Source: Deltaproteobacteria bacterium | GTDB lineage: Bacteria > Desulfobacterota > Desulfobulbia > Desulfobulbales > UBA5123 | DNA: 5,360 nt | Direction of reading: 5' to 3' | NCBI GenBank assembly: GCA_021788685.1 | Contig: JAJYKH010000218.1 | Coordinates: forward strand, 1-5,360 | Shown here: positions 1 to 5,360 of the stretch, piece after piece | Position numbering within the stretch: the first letter of the stretch is position 1 | How the letters are laid out: every line of letters begins with the position of its first letter | Made by a program: the position numbers and the translations under genes | Notes under the pieces: generated by a model | Databases searched by the model: none | The model's input: only the letters and a program-made list of their open reading frames with translations | Told to the model about the DNA's origin: nothing

Positions 1-280
1 CCGATCTCTGGCCCAGCAGCATGGCGAAGAGGATGAGGAAGAGCACCAGGTTGAAGAGCAGCAGGGCCAAGGCGTAGCGTTGCCAGCTCATGTCGTCGTT
101 TTGGTCTACCCCGCAGATGCGGTAAAGCAACTCTTCACATGGGGCCAGCACGGGGGAGAGCAGGGTGCGCTCGCCGCTGGCGACCCTGGCCATGTAGCCG
201 CCAAGGGGAACGGCCAAGAGCAGGACCGCGGCAAGCAGGGCCAGGAACTGCAGCAGATCGAGGCTGGAAGCGATGTTCAT
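1..280 (-). CDS. kdpA: Potassium-transporting P-type ATPase subunit KdpA, N-terminal part (runs off the window)
   Basis: KdpA is the K+-selective channel-like subunit of the KdpFABC high-affinity potassium pump in the inner membrane; KdpB hydrolyses ATP. Only the first 93 codons are present (family about 560-600 residues). Seen in the translation: a first hydrophobic helix (about residues 9-25) ending in VPLGGYMARV, then a periplasmic-type stretch with PCEELLYRICGVDQNDDMSW, then a second helix (about 68-90) ending in MLLGQ. The order PLG.Y / E..LYR..GVD / M.W..Y / FN / LLGQ matches the start of KdpA. The ATG at 280-278 has a weak GGA eight bases upstream. No small hydrophobic kdpF-like frame precedes it, so kdpA appears to lead its operon; kdpB and kdpC would be expected beyond the left edge. 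A phased repeat array 80-140 bp upstream is a candidate regulator site. Family assignment is confident; completeness cannot be judged. Confidence 0.93.
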   Translation of the reverse strand, partial: MNIASSLDLLQFLALLAAVLLLAVPLGGYMARVASGERTLLSPVLAPCEELLYRICGVDQNDDMSWQRYALALLLFNLVLFLILFAMLLGQRS

Positions 281-359
281 GGGAGATTTCCAGACGTGTT
301 GAGTGGACGGTTGGCGCCGGATGAGGCGCGCTTTTGTTGAGGGAACGTAACACGACCGC

Positions 360-421
360 CATCAAGACAGGATCAAAACGGACTGGCAAAGCATCAAGAA
401 GCTATCAAAATTGTATCATTT
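360..421 (-). promoter_or_regulatory. Phased direct-repeat array, candidate response-regulator (KdpE-like) operator of kdpA
   Basis: Read on the plus strand, ATCAAGA lies at 361-367 and 393-399, and ATCAAAA at 372-378 and 404-410. The two blocks CATCAAGA-N4-ATCAAAA (360-378 and 392-410) agree at all 15 bases outside the N4 and are 32 bp apart. Half-site starts are spaced 11, 21 and 11 bp. A weaker fifth ATCATTT starts at 415, again 11 bp on. All therefore fall on one helical face. Tandem half-sites about 11 bp apart are the usual layout for OmpR/PhoB-family regulators, and KdpE, the standard kdp activator, belongs to that family. The array ends about 80 bp upstream of the kdpA start. A poor -10 (TACGTT, minus strand, 349-344) follows and lacks a good -35, which fits an activator-dependent promoter. 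The repeats are seen; the regulator's identity is inferred. Confidence 0.5.
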
Positions 422-649
422 TCGATTAGGGAGAGGCTTGAAAGGAGCCATTTGCCAGAACCGCCAAGCACCTTTTCTTACGCAATGCCTAACCACCCAC
501 CGGAGGATTTCCCACCCTTGCGTTGGCTTTTTCCGCCCGGAGATCCTTCCCGCCTCCCCGATTCCTCGAGCAAATCTTTTTTCCTGTCACCCCTGAAAAA
601 AATCCCTCACCACTGCGGAATGCGACACCAAAACAGCTGACGCTTACTG
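422..649. other. Intergenic stretch without a recognisable gene, C/T-rich on the plus strand
   Basis: This part of the divergent region holds short open frames with no ribosome binding site, no hydrophobic pattern and no family resemblance. From about 490 to 605 the plus strand is markedly pyrimidine-rich. An imperfect direct repeat is visible: CCGGAGGATTTCCCACC at 500-516 and CCGGAGATCCTTCCCGCC at 537-554. No riboswitch was recognised; in particular I could not find the conserved core of the c-di-AMP (ydaO) riboswitch that precedes potassium transport genes in some bacteria. Confidence 0.4.
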
Positions 650-662
650 AAAAATGAATGGC

Positions 663-675
663 AAAATGTCATTTT
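663..675. repeat. Palindrome AAAATG-T-CATTTT, operator-like
   Basis: A perfect 6+1+6 inverted repeat (663-668 and 670-675). It is nested in a wider 7-bp repeat, AAAAATG at 650-656 with CATTTTT at 670-676. A related site, AAATG-TGT-CATTT, lies 111 bp downstream. Size and symmetry suit a dimeric DNA-binding protein, but AT-rich palindromes of this length also arise by chance. Confidence 0.3.
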
Positions 676-758
676 TGGGGAAGACTCACAAGATTTTGAT
701 TTCTATGCACATTAGAGCAGAATAATTCTTTTGGTCTCCCTTATTTCTCCCCGAATGG

Positions 759-787
759 TTGACACCACGGCCGAAATGTGTCATTTA
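759..787 (+). promoter_or_regulatory. Possible sigma-70 promoter upstream of the glucanase gene
   Basis: A perfect -35 hexamer TTGACA (759-764) is followed after 17 bp by CATTTA (782-787), which matches the -10 consensus at only three positions. The spacer and putative -10 overlap the palindrome at 774-786. Transcription from here would give a leader of roughly 250 nt before the glucanase start. A rival -10, TATCAT (916-921, five of six matches), sits nearer the gene but has no -35. Confidence 0.22.
774..786. repeat. Palindrome AAATG-TGT-CATTT, related to the one at 663-675
   Basis: A perfect 5+3+5 inverted repeat that shares the AAATGT...CATTT core with the upstream palindrome. The two centres are 111 bp apart. 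It overlaps the possible promoter after TTGACA. It could be a second operator for the same regulator; this is inference from similarity alone. Confidence 0.28.
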
Positions 788-837
788 GAGGCCGCCAAAC
801 AGAATCAATCCCACATGCATTTCCTCTCCCAAGGTCC

Positions 838-874
838 TTTTGCGAATTTTCCTTGTAAAAAAATATTCGCAAGA
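838..874. repeat. Inverted repeat TTGCGAAT...ATTCGCAA
   Basis: Perfect 8-bp arms (840-847 and 865-872) can be lengthened to 10 bp per arm by one G-T wobble and one T-A pair (838-839 with 873-874). The 17-bp centre is AT-rich with a run of seven A residues. No T-run follows on either strand, so it does not look like an intrinsic terminator. It may be a protein-binding site or an RNA hairpin in the leader of the glucanase gene. Confidence 0.4.
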
Positions 875-916
875 CGAGATTTGGGAGCCGCAACAGCAAC
901 CGTCACAGATGAGAAT

Positions 917-960
917 ATCATCAATTTGATGCAATAACAGGTTGTTGCATGATTGATGAT
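917..960 (+). repeat. Long two-part hairpin in the glucanase gene leader
   Basis: Outer arms ATCATCAAT (917-925) and ATTGATGAT (952-960) pair over 9 bp. Inner arms ATGCAATAA (929-937) and TTGTTGCAT (942-950) pair over another 9 bp with one wobble and close on a CAGG tetraloop. The only interruption is a small internal loop (TTG opposite G). The left part also contains a perfect compact palindrome, CATCAA-T-TTGATG (919-931), overlapping a 5-of-6 -10-like TATCAT (916-921). The structure ends 65 bp before the ribosome binding site. It could act as a leader RNA hairpin or as an operator; no T-run makes it a standard terminator. Confidence 0.5.
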
Positions 961-1024
961 GCTCTGGTCCGTGGAGAAATATTTTGCGGCCATGAAACCT
1001 GGACGGATAAGCTTCCAGAATTGT

Positions 1025-1029
1025 GAGGT
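1025..1029 (+). promoter_or_regulatory. Ribosome binding site that fixes the glucanase start
   Basis: GAGGT lies 10 nt before the ATG at 1040. The in-frame upstream starts at 953 (three successive ATG codons) and 992 have no comparable site. Using them would bury the signal peptide behind 16-29 extra residues. Confidence 0.7.
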
Positions 1030-1039
1030 AAACCGCTTG

Positions 1040-2584
1040 ATGAAATGGACGTATCGACTTTGCTCCTCCCTCCTGCTGCTGCTTTTTTTTGTGCCCTCCT
1101 CCTCCCTGGCCCTGATCGGGAGCCCATCCGGACAATTGGTCGGGCCCCCGTCCGGACCGTGGAAGATCAATGCCCGGCAAGTGCAGTTTCTTGATCAGCT
1201 GGAAAAAGACACCTTCTCTTACTTCTGGGATTCCACCGATCCCCGGAACGGGCTCACGCCAGACCGGTTCCCCGGCGACAGCGAATCGAGCGTGGCCGCC
1301 GTCGGCTTCTCCCTGACCTCCTACCTGGTCGGCGTGGAGAGGCATTACATCACCCGGGCCGAAGCGGCGGCGCGGACGCTCACCACCTTGCGGACCCTGG
1401 CGGATGGCCCCCAGGGGCCGGCCACGAGCAACGTGAACGGCTACAAAGGTTTCTATTACCATTTCCTGGACATGAAAACCGGCCTCCGGGCCAACCGATC
1501 GGAGCTGTCGACCATCGACACCGCCCTGCTGATGGCCGGGGTGCTTTCCGCCCAGACCTACTTCGACGCCGACAACCCGACGGAGGCCCAGATCCGGACC
1601 ATTGCCGACAACCTCTACCGCCGGATCGACTGGCCGTGGTTTTACGACCGGAAGCATCAGCCGCTGCTCAGCATGGGCTGGTACCCGGAAAATGGATTCG
1701 GAAGCGCCTACTGGGGCGGGTACAACGAGGGGATGATCCTTTACATCCTGGCCCTGGGGTCGCCGTCCCACCCGATCGCCGGGGATTCATGGGCGAAATG
1801 GACCGGCTCCTACCGCTGGGATACCTTCTACAACTATCCCTTCGTCAATTTTGGGCCCCTGTTCGCCTATCAGTACTCGCATGCCTGGATCGATTTCCGG
1901 GCGATCCAGGATGGCTACATGCAGGCCAAGGGAATCGATTACTTCACCAATTCCAGACGGGCGACCTATGCCTCCCGGGCCTACTGCATCGCCAATCCTG
2001 GGGGCTGGCGGGGATACGGGCAACAGGTCTGGGGGCTGACGGCCTGCGACGGTCCGGGCGAGCCGGTCATCGGCAAGGAGAGCGACGGCCGGGTGTTCTA
2101 CCGATATTGGGCGCGCGGGACGGGCGCCGGCTACCGCAACGACGACGGGACCATCGCGCCGACCGCCGTCGGCGGCTCGATCCCGTTTGCCCCGGAGATC
2201 ACCATCCCCACCCTGCAATATCTCAAGGAGCGCTTCGGAGGACGTCTGTACGGCAAATACGGCTTCAAGGACGCCTTCAACCTCTCCTTCCGGACTCCGG
2301 CCGCCGCGCACGGCTGGTTCGACAACCAGTACATCGCCATCGACCAGGGGCCCATCCTGCTGATGACCGAAAATTACCGGACGGGCTTCATCTGGAACCT
2401 GATGAAAAACAACAAGTACATCAGGAACGGGCTCGTACGGGCCGGATTTACCGGCGGCTGGCTGGGCACCGAGGTCGCGGCGGACAAGCCGGCCGGACAC
2501 CCGTCTTCGGCGAAGGAAAGCAACGCCCTCCCCGAGGAGAAGCCGGCGGACGCCCAGCCCGGAAAGCCTGACGCGAAGGCGTGA
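1040..2584 (+). CDS. Secreted glucoamylase-family protein (PF10091, GH144-type; probable beta-1,2-glucan hydrolase)
   Basis: The 514-residue protein starts with a classic signal peptide (MKW..R, hydrophobic core LLLLLFFV, likely cleavage after SSSLA at residue 24), so it should work in the periplasm or outside the cell. The mature part is an all-helical (alpha/alpha)6-type glycosidase of the COG5368/PF10091 family. Visible family blocks are FSYFWDSTDPRNGLTPDR (59-76), SSVAAVGFSL (83-92), NGYKGFYYHFLD (133-144), SELSTIDTALLMAG (154-167), GGYNEGMILYILALGSPSHP (226-245) and WGLTACDGPG (331-340). Acidic residues E155, D160 and E230 lie in conserved blocks and are catalytic-site candidates, though I cannot assign the roles. 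Characterised GH144 members are endo-beta-1,2-glucanases; PF10091 is labelled glucoamylase only by name. After about residue 475 the family fold ends and a charged Pro/Lys/Glu/Ala tail of about 35 residues follows. No adjacent glucan transport or synthesis gene narrows the substrate. Confidence 0.85.
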   Translation: MKWTYRLCSSLLLLLFFVPSSSLALIGSPSGQLVGPPSGPWKINARQVQFLDQLEKDTFSYFWDSTDPRNGLTPDRFPGDSESSVAAVGFSLTSYLVGVERHYITRAEAAARTLTTLRTLADGPQGPATSNVNGYKGFYYHFLDMKTGLRANRSELSTIDTALLMAGVLSAQTYFDADNPTEAQIRTIADNLYRRIDWPWFYDRKHQPLLSMGWYPENGFGSAYWGGYNEGMILYILALGSPSHPIAGDSWAKWTGSYRWDTFYNYPFVNFGPLFAYQYSHAWIDFRAIQDGYMQAKGIDYFTNSRRATYASRAYCIANPGGWRGYGQQVWGLTACDGPGEPVIGKESDGRVFYRYWARGTGAGYRNDDGTIAPTAVGGSIPFAPEITIPTLQYLKERFGGRLYGKYGFKDAFNLSFRTPAAAHGWFDNQYIAIDQGPILLMTENYRTGFIWNLMKNNKYIRNGLVRAGFTGGWLGTEVAADKPAGHPSSAKESNALPEEKPADAQPGKPDAKA

Positions 2585-2731
2585 GTATGAGTAAAGGATC
2601 GCAGCGCCGAATCTGCTTCCACGAGAAGGGATGGCGAGCATTTCGCGATCCGCCGCAACGCTGCAGATCGGACTATTTGCGACGCCATCTTTCTTGACTC
2701 GGCCGCTATTCCCCCATACCCTGGAGATATC

Positions 2732-2760
2732 CCGGCCCCTCGGCGCCCTTGCCGGGCCGG
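2732..2760 (+). repeat. GC-rich hairpin downstream of the glucanase gene
   Basis: Seven-base arms CCGGCCC and GGGCCGG pair perfectly. GGC (2742-2744) and GCC (2751-2753) can extend the stem inward past a three-base bulge. The nearest T-rich stretch (ATTTTC) is about 19 bp further on, too far for a standard intrinsic terminator. It may protect the 3' end of the glucanase transcript or simply reflect high GC. Confidence 0.3.
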
Positions 2761-3070
2761 CTCACCGCAGGGCCGCCGATTTTCTTGCTCCCGCCGGAAA
2801 AGCGGCTGCCTTTCTCCCGAGGAGAAATGGAGGCCAAATCCCTCCTCCAAATCGTCACCAGTCCCACGGGACCAAGGCCCTGGCGTTCCGCTGCGTGTGC
2901 GGTAGCGTGCGGGCCTGGGCCGCTGCTTCCCATCGTTGAGCGCGGCCTCCCCTGAATGGGGGCAGGCAGGCGCATGCCGTCACCGGCCAGCAGGCCATCC
3001 TTTCAGGCTCCTCCGGTCCCAGCCGGCATCGCGCCCCGCAGACGCAAGCCCTGATCCACCCGCGCATTCC

Positions 3071-3074
3071 GGAG
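3071..3074 (+). promoter_or_regulatory. Ribosome binding site that fixes the DUF748 gene start
   Basis: GGAG lies five bases before the ATG at 3080. The frame stays open upstream to a TTG at 2936, but that extension is Pro/Ala/Arg-rich, has no ribosome binding site and would place 48 residues ahead of the natural membrane anchor. Confidence 0.7.
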
Positions 3075-3079
3075 CCAGC

Positions 3080-4639
3080 ATGAAAAAGTTCTGGTATGTG
3101 GGCGCCTCCATTCTCGGTTTCCTCATCCTGCTCGTCATCGTCGGCTCCTTCTTCGTCGATGAGCCGTTGCGCCGGTACATCGAAGGCGAGATGAACCGCC
3201 GCCTCACCGGGTATTCCGTCTCCATCCGCACGCTCGACTTCCACCCGGCCGGGTTCTCCCTCGATCTGAGGGGACTCACGGTGAAACAGAACGCCAACCC
3301 GAGCCCCCCCGTCGCCTCCATCCAGGATCTCCACGCGAGCGTGCACTGGCACGCCCTTCTCCATGCGCGGATCGTCTCGGATTTCCGCATCGACAAGCCG
3401 AGGGTCTATCTCAACCTGAAGAACATCCGCAGCGAGGAGGCCAGCAAGGTCCCCCTGAAGAACAAGGGATGGCAGAAGGCCCTGGAGGCGGTCTATCCCT
3501 TCAAGATCAACGTGCTCACGATCAACGACGGCGACATCACTTACATCGATGAGGGGCCCTCCAAGCCGCTGCACGTCAGCAGCATCCAATTTGAGGCCCA
3601 CAACATCCGCAACGTCGTCTCCCCGAAGCAGATCTATCCGTCGCGGCTGAGGATGAGCGGCATCATCTTCGGTTCGGGGAAAATGGCCCTCGACGGCCAG
3701 GCCAACTTTCTGGCCGTGCCTTATCCGGGAGTCAAGGCGAGGATCGCTATCGAGAACATGGAAATGGGCTATTTCGAGCCGATCGCCAAACGGCACGACA
3801 TCGTCATGAAGCAAGGCGCCCTGTCGGTAGACGGCGGCATGGAGTATGCCCCGGGCAAACGGGTCGTACACCTCACGGAGGTCCAGGTCCGCAACCCGTA
3901 CTTCGATTACGTCCACACCGCCGGCGCCGCGCCCAAGGAAAAAAAGGCGGCCAGGAAAACAGCGCGGGCGGCGAAGGAGGTGAGCAACCAGCCCGCCATC
4001 CGGCTCCGGATCGACAAGCTGGAGATGACCCAAGGCAACTTCGGCATGATCAACACGGCCGCGCATCCGAACTACCGGATCTTCATCGACCACCTCGACC
4101 TGATCCTCGAAAACCTGAGCAACCACTTCAGCGAGGGTCCGGCGCACCTGACGATCACGGGGCGGTTCATGGGATCGGGGGAAACCCGGGCCAGCGGCGT
4201 TTTCCGGTCCGAGGCGGCAGGACCGGATTTCCACCTGAACATCGCGATTGCCAACACCAGCATGCCCGCCATGAACAATCTCTTCCGGGCCTACGGCAAG
4301 TTCGATGTCGCTGCCGGCCTCTTTTCCTTCTATTCGGAGCTCACCGTCAAGGGCAAATCCATCAAGGGGTATGTCAAGCCCCTTTTCAGGGAGATGAAGG
4401 TGTATGACCGGCGCCAGGACAAGGAAAAAAGCACGTTCCACAAGCTTTACGAAATGCTCGTGGGAGGGGTGGCGAAACTGCTGGAGAACCCGCCGCGGCA
4501 CGAGATCGCCACGGTGACGCCCCTGACCGGTAAGGTCTCCAGCCCGAAGACCAGTACCTGGCAAGCCATCGTCAACATCTTCCGGAACGCCTTCTTTCAC
4601 GCCATCCTGCCGGGATTCGAAAAGAACATCAAGAGGTAG
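3080..4639 (+). CDS. DUF748 (AsmA-like) inner-membrane-anchored periplasmic protein
   Basis: The 519-residue protein has one N-terminal membrane helix (about residues 5-26, preceded by MKK), with the rest predicted in the periplasm. The segment after the anchor (PLRRYIEGEMNRRLTGYSV, then LDFHPAGFSLDLRGLTV at 52-68) is the usual opening of AsmA/DUF748 proteins. Repeated short beta-strand units follow. The C-terminal block is typical of DUF748: an amphipathic stretch GYVKPLFREMKVY (430-442), a helical KLYEMLVGGVAKLLEN, then PLTGKVSSPKT, W and a final RNAFFHAILPGF (502-513). AsmA-like proteins such as TamB, YhdP and YdbH form lipid-carrying bridges between the membranes; whether DUF748 members do so is inference. 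Residues 281-303 form a Lys/Ala-rich linker (PKEKKAARKTARAAKE) splitting the protein in two. At 519 residues it is short compared with DUF748 proteins of about 1000 residues. No partner gene is adjacent. Confidence 0.85.
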   Translation: MKKFWYVGASILGFLILLVIVGSFFVDEPLRRYIEGEMNRRLTGYSVSIRTLDFHPAGFSLDLRGLTVKQNANPSPPVASIQDLHASVHWHALLHARIVSDFRIDKPRVYLNLKNIRSEEASKVPLKNKGWQKALEAVYPFKINVLTINDGDITYIDEGPSKPLHVSSIQFEAHNIRNVVSPKQIYPSRLRMSGIIFGSGKMALDGQANFLAVPYPGVKARIAIENMEMGYFEPIAKRHDIVMKQGALSVDGGMEYAPGKRVVHLTEVQVRNPYFDYVHTAGAAPKEKKAARKTARAAKEVSNQPAIRLRIDKLEMTQGNFGMINTAAHPNYRIFIDHLDLILENLSNHFSEGPAHLTITGRFMGSGETRASGVFRSEAAGPDFHLNIAIANTSMPAMNNLFRAYGKFDVAAGLFSFYSELTVKGKSIKGYVKPLFREMKVYDRRQDKEKSTFHKLYEMLVGGVAKLLENPPRHEIATVTPLTGKVSSPKTSTWQAIVNIFRNAFFHAILPGFEKNIKR

Positions 4640-4656
4640 GGCGGGCGGGAGGCACG

Positions 4657-4693
4657 CGGCAAGGATTGCCGGAAAAAACGAGCCGGCCCCTTT
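4657..4693. terminator. Possible terminator between the convergent DUF748 and DedA genes
   Basis: Two mutually exclusive hairpins fit in the 54-bp convergent gap. One is CGGCAA-GGA-TTGCCG (4657-4671). The other is GCCGG (4668-4672) with CCGGC (4683-4687) around an A-rich 10-nt loop, followed by CCCTTTTC on the plus strand. The second resembles a weak intrinsic terminator for the DUF748 gene. For the DedA gene on the minus strand, the T-run falls inside a loop rather than after a stem, so support is poorer. Confidence 0.3.
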
Positions 4694-5296
4694 TCATTCC
4701 TTGCGCCGCCGCCACACGTGGATGGCCAGGCCGGCCAGGCCGAGGATGGCCAGCCCGAGAAAGATGAATTCCAGTTTGTGGAATCCTTCCTGAAAATTCC
4801 CAGCCCGGTCTCCGATCTCGAAAAAGAGCATGCCCCAGAACCCCACCCACACGGCCGCGCCAGCGAGGTTATAAAGCAGAAACCGCCGCCAGTGCATCCG
4901 CATCGTGCCGGCGGCGATCCCGTTGAGCTGCCGCAACCCTTCGATGAATCTCGCCGCGACGACGATGATCCCTCCATAGCGGTCAAAGAAGCTCTCCACA
5001 TGCTCCAGCCGCCCCGGGGTCAAAAAAAGATACCGGCCGAGGCGCAGGACCGCCCTTCTTCCGCCGAAGTGGCCGATGGCAAATCCGATGTTGTCGCCGG
5101 CAACCGCCGCCACCCATGCCAGGAAAAGGAGGGGAACGATCGACAGCGTTCCCTGGGAGGCAAGCAGGGCGCCCACGATCAGCATGGACTCCCCGGGGAG
5201 GGGAACGCCGAAGTCCTCGAGCAGGATGGCGCCGAACACCGCCCAGTAGCCGTACTGGTCGAAGTAGGGTTTCAGGGTGGAGAGGAGGCCTTCCAT
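4694..5296 (-). CDS. DedA family membrane protein (VTT/SNARE-associated domain)
   Basis: DedA proteins are polytopic inner-membrane transporters. Characterised members return undecaprenyl phosphate across the membrane for envelope synthesis or affect membrane potential and drug resistance. The 200-residue length is normal. Motifs visible from the ATG at 5296: ILLEDFGVPLPGE (24-36), AGDNIGFAIGHFGG (66-79), FDRYGG (104-109), ARFIEGLRQLNGIAAG (115-130), W136 and YNLAGAAVW (142-150), then a final membrane helix (about 176-194) and a basic WRRRKE tail. By motif alignment E27 and E36 sit where E. coli YqjA/YghB have E39 and D51, and R116/R122 match R130/R136, so the key charged residues are kept. 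A GTG at 5302 is an alternative start adding two residues; I prefer ATG because GGTGA lies at a better distance from it. The gene faces the DUF748 gene tail to tail. The substrate is not shown by sequence. Confidence 0.92.
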   Translation of the reverse strand: MEGLLSTLKPYFDQYGYWAVFGAILLEDFGVPLPGESMLIVGALLASQGTLSIVPLLFLAWVAAVAGDNIGFAIGHFGGRRAVLRLGRYLFLTPGRLEHVESFFDRYGGIIVVAARFIEGLRQLNGIAAGTMRMHWRRFLLYNLAGAAVWVGFWGMLFFEIGDRAGNFQEGFHKLEFIFLGLAILGLAGLAIHVWRRRKE

Positions 5297-5360
5297 GGTC
5301 ACCGATCACCGGTCCGGATCTCCAGAAGGGCCGCTTCATTTCAGCAGCCGTAACCGATCA

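Larger units (their letters stand above)
2585..3079. other. 495-bp gap between the glucanase and DUF748 genes, no convincing gene
   Basis: Open frames exist on both strands but lack a proper ribosome binding site, recognisable domains or a coding-like pattern. The gap is GC-rich with several hairpins. One is CCGGCCC (2732-2738) with GGGCCGG (2754-2760); another is GCCT-CCCC (2945-2952) with GGGG-GC-AGGC (2958-2967). Neither is followed directly by a T-run. A weak promoter-like pair, TTGACT (2694-2699), 17 bp, TACCCT (2717-2722), could serve the downstream gene. The length of the gap argues that the flanking genes are separate transcription units. Confidence 0.45.

Noticed and set aside
281..420. 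A kdpF gene upstream of kdpA
   Set aside because: None of the three minus-strand frames gives the short, strongly hydrophobic peptide expected of KdpF.
421..470. Sigma-54 promoter (GG/GC pair) for kdpA on the minus strand
   Set aside because: The candidate TTGGCGG...GGCA has only 8 bases between GG and GC instead of 10.
281..720. c-di-AMP (ydaO-type) riboswitch upstream of kdpA
   Set aside because: No conserved core segments or paired helices of that riboswitch could be found on the minus strand.
785..1771. Open frame (328 codons) antisense to the glucanase gene start
   Set aside because: It mostly overlaps the opposite strand of a well-supported gene, has a low-complexity Gly/Arg/Pro product and no family resemblance.
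1787..2641. Open frame (284 codons) antisense to the glucanase gene end
   Set aside because: Same situation: no domain, Arg/Gly/Val-rich product, opposite a real gene.
2631..2939. Possible small gene (102 codons) between the glucanase and DUF748 genes
   Set aside because: AAGGG touches the start codon directly, leaving no proper spacing; codon choice is mixed and the Arg/Pro/Ala-rich product has no recognisable feature.
2855..4600. Long open frame (581 codons) antisense to the DUF748 gene
   Set aside because: It is opposite a gene with a clear membrane anchor, ribosome binding site and family motifs. Its product is rich in Asp, Arg, Gly and Val with no recognisable domain, as expected for an antisense frame in GC-rich coding DNA.
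4718..5353. Plus-strand open frame (211 codons) opposite the DedA gene
   Set aside because: The minus strand encodes clear DedA motifs and membrane helices; the plus-strand product is hydrophilic, without motifs or a ribosome binding site.
5301..5360. Repeated ACCGATCA (5301-5308 and 5353-5360) upstream of the DedA gene
   Set aside because: Two 8-base copies 52 bp apart, one at the window edge, are within chance expectation.

Overview
This is a GC-rich bacterial window with high G/C at third codon positions and AT-richer intergenic DNA. The proteins belong to a Gram-negative-type envelope: an exported glucan hydrolase, an AsmA/DUF748-type protein anchored in the inner membrane, a DedA membrane protein and the potassium pump subunit KdpA. 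A Desulfobacterota-like or related proteobacterial source is plausible, but no marker here fixes the taxon.

Layout. The left edge holds the first 93 codons of kdpA on the minus strand, running off the window. A 759-bp divergent intergenic region (281-1039) separates it from a plus-strand gene for a secreted glucoamylase-family (PF10091/GH144-type) protein at 1040-2584. A 495-bp gap without a convincing gene follows (2585-3079), then a plus-strand DUF748 (AsmA-like) gene at 3080-4639. Across a 54-bp convergent gap lies a minus-strand DedA-family gene (4694-5296). The last 64 bases are its upstream region and hold no gene. I see no RNA gene, CRISPR array, insertion sequence or phage element.

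The genes do not form one operon. kdpA and the glucanase gene are divergent, the glucanase and DUF748 genes are far apart, and the DUF748 and DedA genes converge. A loose theme is the cell envelope and osmotic state: Kdp takes up potassium, GH144-type enzymes act on beta-1,2-glucans such as osmoregulated periplasmic glucans, and DUF748/AsmA and DedA proteins are linked to envelope lipid traffic. That link is inference.

The richest non-coding signal is in the divergent region. Upstream of kdpA, two copies of CATCAAGA-N4-ATCAAAA lie 32 bp apart. Their half-sites start at 361, 372, 393 and 404, with a weaker fifth at 415, so all sit on one face of the helix. This arrangement suits an OmpR-family regulator such as KdpE. 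Upstream of the glucanase gene are several inverted repeats, the strongest an 18-bp two-part hairpin at 917-960. No new multi-gene system is evident; the proteins are recognisable family members.
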